Shown here piece by piece: positions 27,434 through 35,937 of a DNA stretch of 64,000 nucleotides. Origin of the DNA: Enterobacter hormaechei subsp. hoffmannii (GTDB lineage: Bacteria; Pseudomonadota; Gammaproteobacteria; Enterobacterales; Enterobacteriaceae); the NCBI RefSeq assembly GCF_001729745.1, contig NZ_CP017186.1:1612001-1676000 (forward strand), read 5' to 3'. The notes beneath the pieces were generated by a model that was not told where the DNA came from, did no database searches, and was given only the letters and a program-made list of their open reading frames with translations. Numbering within the stretch: position 1 is the first letter of the stretch; each line of letters opens with the position of its first letter. A program made the translations under genes and the position numbers.

Positions 27434-28942
27434 ATGGCTATTAGCACACCGATGCTGGTGACATTTCTCGTTTATATTTTTGGCATGATCCTGATAGGGT
27501 TTTTGGCATGGCGTTCCACTAAAAACTTTGACGACTACATCCTCGGCGGGCGCAGCTTGGGCCCGATGGTCACCGCACTCTCAGCGGGCGCATCCGACAT
27601 GAGCGGCTGGCTGCTGATGGGGCTGCCGGGCGCGATTTTCATCTCCGGTATCTCCGAAAGCTGGATCGCCATCGGCCTGACCGTTGGCGCTTGGATTAAC
27701 TGGAAGCTGGTAGCAGGCCGTCTGCGTGTGCATACCGAAGCCAACAACAACGCCCTGACGCTGCCGGATTACTTCACCGGACGCTTTGAAGATAACAGCC
27801 GCATATTGCGTATTATCTCTGCGGTGGTGATCCTGCTGTTCTTCACCATCTACTGTGCCTCCGGCATTGTGGCGGGCGCGCGTCTGTTCGAAAGCACCTT
27901 CGGCATGAGCTATGAAACGGCGCTGTGGGCCGGTGCGGCCGCGACCATCCTCTATACCTTCGTGGGCGGATTCCTGGCGGTAAGCTGGACCGATACCGTG
28001 CAGGCGAGTCTGATGATTTTCGCCCTGATCCTGACCCCGATAATTGTGATTTTTACCGTCGGCGGCTTTGGCGAATCGCTGGAAGTGATCAAGCAGAAGA
28101 GCATCGAAAACGTCGATATGCTGAAAGGGCTGAACTTCGTGGCCATCGTCTCCCTGATGGGATGGGGCCTGGGCTACTTCGGTCAGCCGCACATTCTGGC
28201 GCGCTTTATGGCGGCGGATTCTCACCACACCATCGTTCACGCGCGTCGCATCAGCATGACGTGGATGATCCTGTGTCTGGCGGGGGCGTGCGCGGTCGGT
28301 TTCTTCGGTATCGCCTACTTCAACAACAACCCGGCGCAGGCGGGCGCGGTGAACCAGAACGCCGAGCGCGTGTTCATCGAGCTGGCGCAGATCCTGTTCA
28401 ACCCGTGGATTGCCGGTATCCTGCTCTCCGCGATCCTGGCGGCAGTCATGTCCACCCTGAGCTGTCAGCTGCTGGTGTGCTCCAGTGCCATCACCGAAGA
28501 CCTCTACAAAGCGTTCCTGCGTAAGGGCGCGAGCCAGAAAGAGTTAGTGTGGGTAGGGCGTTTTATGGTGCTGCTGGTGGCGCTGGTGGCGATTGCGCTG
28601 GCGGCTAACCCGGAAAACCGCGTGCTGGGGCTGGTGAGCTACGCGTGGGCGGGCTTTGGCGCCGCATTTGGTCCGGTGGTGCTATTCTCCGTTCTGTGGT
28701 CACGCATGACCCGCAACGGCGCGCTGGCGGGGATGATCATCGGTGCGGTTACCGTTATCGTCTGGAAACAGTTCGCGTGGCTGGGCCTGTACGAAATTAT
28801 CCCGGGCTTCATCTTCGGCAGCCTCGGTATTGTGGTGTTTAGCCTGCTGGGTAAAGCGCCGTCTGCATCTATGCAGAAGCGCTTTGCGGAAGCGGATGCG
28901 CATTACCACTCAGCGCCGCCGTCTAAGCTCCAGGCTGAGTAA
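27434..28942 (+). CDS. putP: Sodium/proline symporter
   Basis: 502 residues, E. coli PutP length; solute:sodium symporter family with 13 membrane helices. Na+-site residues are recognisable in SAGASDMSGWLLMGLPG (about 50-66, the Asp55/Met56/Ser57 region) and in the helix 8 region ILAAVMSTLSCQLLVCSSAI near 340. It brings proline in for PutA. GGAG seven bases before the ATG. The C-terminal tail is hydrophilic. Confidence 0.97.
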   Translation: MAISTPMLVTFLVYIFGMILIGFLAWRSTKNFDDYILGGRSLGPMVTALSAGASDMSGWLLMGLPGAIFISGISESWIAIGLTVGAWINWKLVAGRLRVHTEANNNALTLPDYFTGRFEDNSRILRIISAVVILLFFTIYCASGIVAGARLFESTFGMSYETALWAGAAATILYTFVGGFLAVSWTDTVQASLMIFALILTPIIVIFTVGGFGESLEVIKQKSIENVDMLKGLNFVAIVSLMGWGLGYFGQPHILARFMAADSHHTIVHARRISMTWMILCLAGACAVGFFGIAYFNNNPAQAGAVNQNAERVFIELAQILFNPWIAGILLSAILAAVMSTLSCQLLVCSSAITEDLYKAFLRKGASQKELVWVGRFMVLLVALVAIALAANPENRVLGLVSYAWAGFGAAFGPVVLFSVLWSRMTRNGALAGMIIGAVTVIVWKQFAWLGLYEIIPGFIFGSLGIVVFSLLGKAPSASMQKRFAEADAHYHSAPPSKLQAE

Positions 28943-28947
28943 TTTCC

Positions 28948-28985
28948 CCCTCACCCTAACCCTCTCCCCAAAGGGGAGAGGGGAC
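28948..28985 (+). terminator. putP terminator within a CCTCACCCTAACCCTCTCCC repeat
   Basis: The interspersed repeat begins 6 bases after the putP stop. Its end folds as CCCTCTCCCC / GGGGAGAGGG with an AAA loop (28960-28982). There is no T run, so termination efficiency is uncertain. Same repeat family as at 22067 and 22448. Confidence 0.6.
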
Positions 28986-29005
28986 AGACCGTTCACCCGT
29001 TCGAG

Positions 29006-29431
29006 ATGAGAATGATGATTAAAACAGGGTTGATGATGGCAGCATTACTGCTGCTGGCGGGGTGTAACGCTCCCACGCAGCATGCGGCGGTGGAGACCTG
29101 CAAAGCGGATAACCAGATGCAGCAGACTACGCTCTATTTTGGCTTGAATCGCCCGGCAGGGGCGCAGATTACCGGCAGCGAGTGGCAGCAGTTTGTCGAC
29201 CAGGACGTGACGCCGCGTTTTCGCGATGGCTTAACGGTGGTTGATGCCCGCGGGCAGTGGCTGGGGAACGACGGAAAAGTGGCGCGTGAACCCAGCAAAG
29301 CGTTAATGCTCATCCATGGTAAAGACGCGCAGAGCGAGAAGAACATCGAAGCGTTGCGCGGGATCTATAAGTCTCGTTTCGCGCAGGAATCGGTAATGCG
29401 GGTCGACCAGCCGGTGTGCGTGCAGTTTTAA
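29006..29431 (+). CDS. DUF3574 small lipoprotein
   Basis: 141-residue predicted lipoprotein. A short signal peptide ends in the lipobox LLAGC (Cys near residue 19), so it should be lipid-anchored; the +2 Asn predicts outer-membrane sorting. The mature part (ETCKADNQMQQTTLYFGLNR ... QFVDQDVTPRF) matches the DUF3574 family, of unknown function. Several in-frame ATGs (29006, 29012, 29015) make the start uncertain and none has a clear Shine-Dalgarno. Inserted with the NupC-type gene between putP and efeU, which adjoin in E. coli. Confidence 0.8.
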   Translation: MRMMIKTGLMMAALLLLAGCNAPTQHAAVETCKADNQMQQTTLYFGLNRPAGAQITGSEWQQFVDQDVTPRFRDGLTVVDARGQWLGNDGKVAREPSKALMLIHGKDAQSEKNIEALRGIYKSRFAQESVMRVDQPVCVQF

Positions 29432-29437
29432 TGAGAA

Positions 29438-29460
29438 CGGCGGGAATTCCCGCCGCTGTT
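29438..29460 (+). terminator. Terminator of the DUF3574 gene
   Basis: Perfect palindrome CGGCGGGAATTCCCGCCG (29438-29455), six bases past the stop, followed by CTGTTGTTTT. Likely works for both convergent genes. Confidence 0.75.
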
Positions 29461-29464
29461 GTTT

Positions 29465-29496
29465 TGTAGGCCGGGTAAGCGAAGCGCCACCCGGCA
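29465..29496. repeat. REP element
   Basis: Single REP palindrome, GTAGGCCGGGTAAGCGAAGC then GCCACCCGGC, between the convergent DUF3574 and NupC-type genes. Confidence 0.85.
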
Positions 29497-29501
29497 TTGC
29501 A

Positions 29502-30686
29502 TCAGAGCACCAACCCCGCAAAGCTCGCCGACAGCAGGCTCACCAGCGTCGCACCGTATACCAGGCGCAGACCAAACCGCGACACCACGTTACCCTGTTG
29601 CTCGTTCAGGCCTTTTATTGCCCCCGCTACAATGCCAATCGAGGCGAAGTTAGCGAACGACACCAGGAACACGGACAAAATACCCAGACCGCGCGGGGAC
29701 ATTTGATGGGCTATTTTTTGCAGCTCAATCATCGCCACAAATTCATTCGCCACCAGTTTTGTTGCCATAATACTCCCCGCGTTTAAGGCATCGCTCAGCG
29801 GAATACCAATAAGCCACGCCAGCGGATAAAACACGTAACCCAGAATCTGCTGGAAGCTCAGGCCAAATACGCTGGAGAAGAGGGCATTAACGGCGCTAAT
29901 AAGGGCGATAAAGCCAATCAGCATCGCCAGAATAATCATCGCCACCTTAAAACCGGCCAGAATATATTCGCCCAGCATTTCAAAGAAGCTCTGGGATTCA
30001 TGCAGCTTTTCCAGTTTGATATCGGGTTCGGCTTCCGGGCGGGCCGGGTTAATGACCGAAAGGATAATAAAGGTGCTGAACATGTTCAGGATCAGTGCCG
30101 CGACGACAAATCTGGCGTCGAGCATGGTCATATAGGCACCGACAATCGACAGCGAAACCGTCGACATCGCCGTTGCAGCCATCGTAAACAGGCGGCGTGA
30201 GGAGAGATCGCCCAACACGCCCTTGTAGGCAATGAAGTTTTCAGACTGACCGAGTATCAGTGAGCTCACCGCGTTAAAGGATTCCAGCTTGCCCATGCCG
30301 TTCAGTTTTGACAGCAGCGTCCCGATAACCCGAATAAAGATCGGCAGAATACGCCAGTGCTGCAGAATACCAATCAGCGCCGAGATAAAAATAATGGGGC
30401 AGAGCACGCCAAGGAAAATGAACGCCAGCCCTTTTTCACCCATCCCGCCAAAGACAAAATTCGTCCCTTCGGCAGCGAATTTAAGCAGTGATTCAAAGAA
30501 ACCGGAGACATGTTTAATAATGAACAGGCCGCTTTCTGCATGCAGAAAAAAGAATGCCAGCGCGATTTCAATCACGATCAGCTGTAAAACGAAACGAATG
30601 CGAATTTTTCGGCGGTCGAAACTCACCAGCCAGGCAAGCGCAAGAATAATCACCAGCGCCAGCAGGAAATGGACAATTTTAAACAT
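29502..30686 (-). CDS. NupC-family nucleoside permease
   Basis: 394-residue concentrative nucleoside transporter, clearly related to E. coli NupC (400) and to NupX/YeiM. It carries the diagnostic blocks [20 protein letters not shown] (about 132-151), [15 protein letters not shown] near 100, and [15 protein letters not shown] near 308, which include nucleoside- and proton-binding residues. About ten hydrophobic segments. It should import pyrimidine and/or adenine nucleosides with protons. It is an extra paralogue: the canonical nupC is elsewhere in E. coli and none lies here. Divergent from efeU across 251 bp. Which nucleoside subset it takes is not readable. Confidence 0.87.
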   Translation of the reverse strand: MFKIVHFLLALVIILALAWLVSFDRRKIRIRFVLQLIVIEIALAFFFLHAESGLFIIKHVSGFFESLLKFAAEGTNFVFGGMGEKGLAFIFLGVLCPIIFISALIGILQHWRILPIFIRVIGTLLSKLNGMGKLESFNAVSSLILGQSENFIAYKGVLGDLSSRRLFTMAATAMSTVSLSIVGAYMTMLDARFVVAALILNMFSTFIILSVINPARPEAEPDIKLEKLHESQSFFEMLGEYILAGFKVAMIILAMLIGFIALISAVNALFSSVFGLSFQQILGYVFYPLAWLIGIPLSDALNAGSIMATKLVANEFVAMIELQKIAHQMSPRGLGILSVFLVSFANFASIGIVAGAIKGLNEQQGNVVSRFGLRLVYGATLVSLLSASFAGLVL

Positions 30687-30861
30687 GGTTTATTTTCAGT
30701 TGGTTTTCGAGGCGGACATTTAGCCACAGCCCCGGTTAACCGTAAATGGGCATTTTCGTTATACCTTATAAACGCAACGGTTACTCAGGCAATTATTATT
30801 CCGCAATGCGTTTACATCTGGTCATCAAAACTCCACATATTTCGCTTGTTTTTCTTGTAGC

Positions 30862-30880
30862 CGTAATGATAATCACTATC
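30862..30880. promoter_or_regulatory. Fur box upstream of efeUOB
   Basis: CGTAATGATAATCACTATC matches 16 of 19 positions of GATAATGATAATCATTATC. It lies 57 bp before the efeU ATG, where Fur with Fe2+ would repress the iron-uptake operon. Confidence 0.8.
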
Positions 30881-30937
30881 ACAAGAATTTACCTTTCTTT
30901 GCATCAGTTGACCGCGATAAACATTTAAGGTGTCTGC

Positions 30938-31771
30938 ATGTTTGTTCCTTTTCTCATTATGTTACGTGAAGGCCTTGAAGCGGCCCTGATTGTTAGCCTT
31001 ATCGCCAGTTATCTGAAGCGCACCCAGCGTGGACGCTGGATCGGCGTGATGTGGGTTGGCGTCTTCCTGGCCGCGGCGCTCTGCCTGGGGCTGGGTATTC
31101 TTATCAACGAAACCACCGGTGAATTTCCTCAGAAAGAGCAAGAGCTTTTTGAAGGCATTGTTGCCGTAATAGCGGTGGTGATCCTCACCTGGATGGTGTT
31201 CTGGATGCGCAAGGTCTCCCGTAACGTGAAGGTACAGCTGGAGCAGGCGGTGGATAACGCCCTGCAAAAAGGCAACCACCACGGCTGGGCGCTGATCATG
31301 ATGGTTTTTTTCGCCGTGGCGCGTGAAGGCCTGGAGTCAGTGTTCTTCCTGCTCGCGGCTTTTCAGCAGGACGTGGGCATCTGGCCGCCGCTGGGCGCGA
31401 TGCTTGGGCTGGCCACGGCGGTTGTGCTTGGCTTCCTGCTCTACTGGGGCGGCATTCGTCTTAACCTGGGCGCGTTCTTCAAGTGGACCAGCCTGTTTAT
31501 TTTGCTGGTGGCCGCGGGGCTGGCGGCAGGGGCGATCCGCGCCTTCCATGAAGCGGGCCTGTGGAACCACTTCCAGAACGTGGCGTTTGATCTTAGTAAC
31601 GTTCTCTCCACCCACTCACTGACCGGCACGCTCCTTGAAGGTATCTTCGGCTATCAGGAAACGCCGAGTGTCAGCGAGGTGGCGATGTACTTTATCTATC
31701 TTATTCCGGCGCTGGTGCTGTTCTTCATGCCATCGCGCCCCAGCGCTCAGCCGTCGCGTACTGCGCCGTGA
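30938..31771 (+). CDS. efeU: Ferrous iron permease EfeU, intact
   Basis: 277-residue inner-membrane permease of the Ftr1/OFeT family, seven hydrophobic helices. The two iron-binding REGLE motifs are both present (residues 10-14 and 129-133). The gene is uninterrupted; in E. coli K-12 efeU is frameshifted and inactive, so this strain should have a working system. First gene of efeUOB, 41 bp before efeO. In E. coli the operon is induced by low pH through CpxR and by iron shortage through Fur; a Fur box is visible here. Confidence 0.96.
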   Translation: MFVPFLIMLREGLEAALIVSLIASYLKRTQRGRWIGVMWVGVFLAAALCLGLGILINETTGEFPQKEQELFEGIVAVIAVVILTWMVFWMRKVSRNVKVQLEQAVDNALQKGNHHGWALIMMVFFAVAREGLESVFFLLAAFQQDVGIWPPLGAMLGLATAVVLGFLLYWGGIRLNLGAFFKWTSLFILLVAAGLAAGAIRAFHEAGLWNHFQNVAFDLSNVLSTHSLTGTLLEGIFGYQETPSVSEVAMYFIYLIPALVLFFMPSRPSAQPSRTAP

Positions 31772-31812
31772 AGCGCTTTGTTTAGTTACAACATACTTTA
31801 AAGGGAAGAGAC

Positions 31813-32940
31813 ATGGCTATTCAATTCCGTCGTAGCGCGTTACAGGTTGGTGTGGCAGCGCTGTTCGCGTCTGCCTTCGCCGCTCAGGCAGCAGATATTC
31901 CGCAGGTAAAAGTCACCGTCAACGATAAACAGTGCGAGCCGATGACCATCACGGTTAACAGCGGTAAAACCCAGTTTATTATTCAGAACCACAGCCAGAA
32001 GGCGCTGGAGTGGGAGATCCTGAAAGGCGTGATGGTGGTAGAAGAGCGTGAAAATATCGCGCCTGGCTTCAGCCAGAAAATGACCGCTAATCTTCAGCCG
32101 GGGGAATATGACATGACCTGCGGCCTGCTGACTAACCCGAAAGGTAAGCTGATCGTCAAAGGCGCAGCGACGGCGGACGCGGCCAAAGGCACCGCGCTGC
32201 TGAGCCTCGGCGACGCCATTACCGCCTATAAAGCCTACGTCACCAAAGAGACGGCTGACCTGGTGGTAGGCACCAAAGCCTTTACCGACGCGGTGAAAGC
32301 GGGCGATATCGAAAAAGCGAAATCCCTGTATGCGCCTACACGTCAGCACTACGAGCGCATCGAGCCGATTGCCGAGCTGTTCTCTGACCTCGATGGCAGC
32401 ATTGACGCCCGCGAAGATGACTACGAGCAGAAGGCCGCCGATCCGAAATTCACCGGCTTCCACCGCCTGGAAAAAGCCCTGTTTGGCGATAGCTCCACCA
32501 AAGGGATGGAGAAATACGCCGATCAGCTCAACAGCGACGTGCTGGAGCTGCAAAAACGCATCAGCGAGCTGGCCTTCCCGCCGTCGAAAGTGGTGGGTGG
32601 TGCTGCGGGTCTGATTGAAGAAGTGGCCGCGAGCAAAATCAGCGGCGAAGAAGATCGCTACAGCCACACCGACCTGTGGGACTTCCAGGCAAACGTCGAC
32701 GGCGCACAGAAAATTGTCGATCTGCTGCGGTCCCAGCTGCAAAAAGAGAACGGCGAACTGCTGGCGAAAGTGGATGCCAACTTTAAGAAAGTTGACGCCA
32801 TCCTGGCGAAATACCGTACCAAAGACGGGTTCGAAACCTACGACAAGCTGACCGATGCTGACCGTAACGCGCTGAAAGGCCCGATTACGACGCTGGCGGA
32901 AGATCTCTCCCTGCTGCGTGGCGTTCTGGGTCTGGACTAA
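31813..32940 (+). CDS. efeO: Periplasmic iron-uptake component EfeO
   Basis: 375 residues, E. coli EfeO length, with a 26-residue signal peptide (ending AAQAA). An N-terminal cupredoxin-like domain (about 28-118, with Cys/Met residues such as KQCEPM and YDMTCG) is joined to an imelysin/M75-type domain holding the HxxE motif in [11 protein letters not shown] near 218. It probably binds iron and works with EfeB to feed EfeU. AAGGGAAGAG precedes the ATG; 3 bp separate it from efeB. Confidence 0.96.
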   Translation: MAIQFRRSALQVGVAALFASAFAAQAADIPQVKVTVNDKQCEPMTITVNSGKTQFIIQNHSQKALEWEILKGVMVVEERENIAPGFSQKMTANLQPGEYDMTCGLLTNPKGKLIVKGAATADAAKGTALLSLGDAITAYKAYVTKETADLVVGTKAFTDAVKAGDIEKAKSLYAPTRQHYERIEPIAELFSDLDGSIDAREDDYEQKAADPKFTGFHRLEKALFGDSSTKGMEKYADQLNSDVLELQKRISELAFPPSKVVGGAAGLIEEVAASKISGEEDRYSHTDLWDFQANVDGAQKIVDLLRSQLQKENGELLAKVDANFKKVDAILAKYRTKDGFETYDKLTDADRNALKGPITTLAEDLSLLRGVLGLD

Positions 32941-32943
32941 GCG

Positions 32944-34227
32944 ATGAACAAGCATGATGAGTACGACGTGGCGGAACCTTCCCGACGTCGGTTGTTAAAA
33001 GGGGTAGGGGCGCTGGGCGGCGCGTTTGCCCTGGCGGGCGGCTGTCCGGTGGCGCATGCGGCAAAACCGCAAAGTGCCCCCGGCACGCTCTCCCCGGATG
33101 CGCGTATGGAAACGCAGCCATTTTATGGTGAGCACCAGGCAGGAATCCTGACGCCGCAGCAGGCCTCGATGATGCTGGTGGCTTTCGATTCGCTGGCGAG
33201 TGATAAGGCTGACCTTGAGCGTCTGTTCAGGCTGTTGACCACGCGCATTGCCTTCCTTACGGCGGGCGGTCCGGCACCGGAAACACCGAATCCGCGCCTG
33301 CCGCCGATGGATTCCGGGATCCTCGGGGCGTTTATCGCTCCCGATAATCTGACCATCACCGTGTCGGTGGGGGAATCGCTGTTTGATGATCGCTACGGTC
33401 TGGCGAAGCAGAAGCCGAAAGCGCTGCAAAAAATGACGCGATTCCCGAATGACTCTCTCGACGCGGCGTTGTGCCACGGCGATCTGCTGTTGCAGATCTG
33501 CGCCAATACCCAGGATACGGTGATCCACGCCCTGCGCGATATCATCAAGCACACCCCGGATCTGCTCAGCGTGCGCTGGAAGCGGGAAGGTTTTATCTCT
33601 GACCACGCCGCGCGCAGTAAAGGGAAAGAGACGCCGGTCAACCTGCTGGGCTTCAAAGACGGTACCGCCAACCCGGACAGCAGCAATACCGTGTTGATGA
33701 AAAACGTGGTCTGGGTGACGGCGGATCAGGGCGAACCGGCCTGGGCGGTGGGTGGCAGCTATCAGGCGGTGCGTATCATTCAGTTCCACGTGGAGTTCTG
33801 GGACCGCACGCCGCTGAAAGAGCAGCAGACGATCTTCGGCCGCGATAAGCAAACCGGCGCACCGCTCGGCATGAAGGACGAGCACGATGAACCCGACTAC
33901 GCCCGCGATCCGAACGGAGATGTCATCGCGCTGGACAGCCATATTCGTCTCGCCAATCCTCGCACCAAAGAGACCCAGTCCAGCCTGATGATGCGCAGGG
34001 GCTACAGCTACTCGTTGGGGGTGACCAATTCCGGTCAGCTTGATATGGGACTGCTGTTTGTCTGCTATCAGCACGATCTGGAGAAAGGGTTCCTCACCGT
34101 GCAGAAGCGGCTCAACGGCGAAGCGCTGGAGGAGTACATCAAGCCCATCGGCGGCGGCTATTTCTTTGCCCTGCCCGGCGCGCGTGACGCGAAGACCTGG
34201 CTCGCTCAGGGTCTGATAGAAGCCTGA
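32944..34227 (+). CDS. efeB: Tat-exported DyP-type heme peroxidase EfeB
   Basis: 427-residue dye-decolourising-type peroxidase. A twin-arginine signal ([20 protein letters not shown], near residue 18) sends it folded, with heme, to the periplasm. The DyP signature [10 protein letters not shown] is at about 237-246, with distal Asp, and a proximal His and Arg further on ([10 protein letters not shown] region). It is proposed to oxidise Fe2+ or help extract iron from heme for EfeUO. Last gene of the operon, followed directly by a terminator. Confidence 0.96.
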   Translation: MNKHDEYDVAEPSRRRLLKGVGALGGAFALAGGCPVAHAAKPQSAPGTLSPDARMETQPFYGEHQAGILTPQQASMMLVAFDSLASDKADLERLFRLLTTRIAFLTAGGPAPETPNPRLPPMDSGILGAFIAPDNLTITVSVGESLFDDRYGLAKQKPKALQKMTRFPNDSLDAALCHGDLLLQICANTQDTVIHALRDIIKHTPDLLSVRWKREGFISDHAARSKGKETPVNLLGFKDGTANPDSSNTVLMKNVVWVTADQGEPAWAVGGSYQAVRIIQFHVEFWDRTPLKEQQTIFGRDKQTGAPLGMKDEHDEPDYARDPNGDVIALDSHIRLANPRTKETQSSLMMRRGYSYSLGVTNSGQLDMGLLFVCYQHDLEKGFLTVQKRLNGEALEEYIKPIGGGYFFALPGARDAKTWLAQGLIEA

Positions 34228-34232
34228 TAATC

Positions 34233-34265
34233 GTCCCTGCGACAGTTCGCGGGGACATTATTTTT
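34233..34265 (+). terminator. Terminator of efeUOB
   Basis: Ten-bp stem GTCCCTGCGA / TCGCGGGGAC (one G-T pair) with CAGT loop, then ATTATTTTT. Starts five bases past the efeB stop. Confidence 0.85.
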
Positions 34266-34281
34266 CCATATGACTATCTTG

Positions 34282-34299
34282 TTGTTATATTTCTGTAAT
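34282..34299 (+). promoter_or_regulatory. Pho box upstream of phoH
   Basis: TTGTTATATTTCTGTAAT fits the PhoB site CTGTCATAWAWCTGTCAY: two TGT half-sites 11 bp apart followed by A/T-rich spacers. It lies about 150 bp before the phoH start and implies phosphate-starvation induction, as known for E. coli phoH. Confidence 0.75.
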
Positions 34300-34450
34300 A
34301 TTCATATATGAGACTGATTCCGCTGCAGGAGCAGTCTTAAAGGTTGCATCTAGGTAAAATAAATGTTGCATTTATGATAATTCCTGATGTACTTAAGATA
34401 AGACAGCGGTAGTTCCCGGCAGTGATATTGACTCACTATGGAGATCGCGA

Positions 34451-35518
34451 ATGGTTGCGTCCTGTACTGGACAAGGTAAACACATCAACCGCAGCACCCG
34501 GCGCGGAGGCTCAGACTCCGGCAGCGATTTCCTCACCACAAAATTCTCCCCTCCACCTCTAAATACGATTTCTACCGACGTGCATAACGGTGCGCGTAGC
34601 CGTTCTGTATCGTCATCCGGTAATGCAAGCAATGGCTTACAAGGAAGCCAACCCTCTGATGTTCGTGCGCATAATCGTGCCGATGCTGGCGCGTGTGATG
34701 AATACCAACAACTCAAGGTGCTATCCATGGGAAGACAGAAAGCAGTGATCAAAGCTCGTCGCGAAGCAAAACGTGTGCTGAGACGGGATTCACGTAGCCA
34801 TAAACAGCGTGAAGAAGAATCGGTCACCTCGCTTGTGCAGATGAGCGGCGTAGAATCCATTGGCATGGCGCGGGACAGCCGCGATGCATCGCCAATAGTG
34901 GCGCGGAATGAAGCTCAGGCGCACTACCTGAATGCTATCGAGAGTAAACAGCTCATCTTTGCAACCGGGGAAGCCGGATGCGGGAAAACCTGGATCAGTG
35001 CCGCCAAAGCGGCGGAGGCGCTGATTCATAAGGACGTGGAAAGGATCATCGTTACCCGTCCGGTACTGCAAGCGGATGAAGATCTGGGCTTCCTGCCTGG
35101 CGATATTTCTGAGAAGTTTGCCCCGTACTTCAGGCCCGTCTATGACGTGCTGGTGAAGCGGTTGGGCGCTTCCTTTATGCAGTACTGCCTGCGACCAGAG
35201 ATTGGCAAGGTGGAAATCGCGCCGTTCGCCTATATGCGCGGACGTACATTTGAAAATGCGGTCGTTATTCTTGACGAGGCTCAGAACGTGACCGCTGCGC
35301 AAATGAAGATGTTTTTAACGCGCCTCGGGGAGAACGTGACGGTTATCGTCAACGGCGATATTACCCAGTGTGACCTGCCGTCGGGCGTGAAGTCTGGCCT
35401 GAGCGATGCCATGTCACGTTTTGAGGAAGATGAGATGATAGGGGTGGTCCGCTTCACAAAAGAGGACTGCGTCCGCTCAGCGCTGTGTCAACGAACGCTG
35501 GAAGTGTACTCCGACTAA
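34451..35518 (+). CDS. phoH: PhoH, phosphate-starvation-inducible ATPase
   Basis: 355 residues (E. coli 354). The first 95 residues are basic, Ser/Gly-rich and probably disordered. The PhoH P-loop domain then begins (MGRQKAVIKARREAKRVL, near 96) with Walker A ATGEAGCGKTW at about 172-182 and Walker B VVILDEAQN at about 271-279. PhoH is a cytosolic ATPase related to helicase domains, with proposed RNA-related roles. The internal ATG 34736 has been used as an alternative start in the family. Pho box upstream, strong terminator downstream. Confidence 0.93.
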   Translation: MVASCTGQGKHINRSTRRGGSDSGSDFLTTKFSPPPLNTISTDVHNGARSRSVSSSGNASNGLQGSQPSDVRAHNRADAGACDEYQQLKVLSMGRQKAVIKARREAKRVLRRDSRSHKQREEESVTSLVQMSGVESIGMARDSRDASPIVARNEAQAHYLNAIESKQLIFATGEAGCGKTWISAAKAAEALIHKDVERIIVTRPVLQADEDLGFLPGDISEKFAPYFRPVYDVLVKRLGASFMQYCLRPEIGKVEIAPFAYMRGRTFENAVVILDEAQNVTAAQMKMFLTRLGENVTVIVNGDITQCDLPSGVKSGLSDAMSRFEEDEMIGVVRFTKEDCVRSALCQRTLEVYSD

Positions 35519-35543
35519 GATCATTTCACATTTTAAGTCATTT

Positions 35544-35571
35544 CTTCCCGGCGTCATGCCGGGAAGCTTCT
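35544..35571 (+). terminator. Terminator of phoH
   Basis: Nine-bp perfect stem CTTCCCGGC / GCCGGGAAG with GTCAT loop, followed by CTTCTTTT. Confidence 0.88.
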
Positions 35572-35937
35572 TTTATTCCCTCTGCTCGCATGGCTTTTTT
35601 TAAATCATATTTATTTCCTATAGCATTCAACGGCATTTACGCACCGTTTTGCGGTAATAATAATATTACTGTTAATTTGCTGCGAACGCTTTTTATACAG
35701 TTAGAAAAAATGTGATATGTATTTACAATACCCACAAAATACCTGTGAATATAATGATCGCGCTAATTGTTAGGTGAAAATTAAACGTGAATGTTGTCAC
35801 AGAACATGACTAAGCAGTAAAAATTAAGTTGGTGTCTTTTGGGTAATTATCTATGTTTCGTACTTGTTCAAATTAAATTCTAAGAAGAAACACACCAGGG
35901 GATCGTTTCCTCTGGAACATCACGCTGAGGGTCATAC
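35572..35937. other. AT-rich region before the AGCS symporter gene
   Basis: 366 bp with no credible gene. It is strongly AT-rich, which contrasts with both neighbours and suggests a horizontally acquired promoter region or H-NS-bound DNA. I looked for a glycine riboswitch, common before this transporter family, and saw none of its core (no paired GGAGAG...CACCGAAGG blocks). Confidence 0.55.

Noticed and set aside
32995-34074. Open frame of 359 codons antisense to efeB
   Set aside because: Shadow of a well-conserved peroxidase gene; no recognisable protein features.
34393-34866. Open frame of 157 codons antisense to the 5' part of phoH
   Set aside because: Lies on the low-complexity N-terminal region of phoH; no homology signs.
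35572-35937. Glycine riboswitch before the AGCS symporter
   Set aside because: Expected from the gene family, but none of the conserved aptamer blocks is present.
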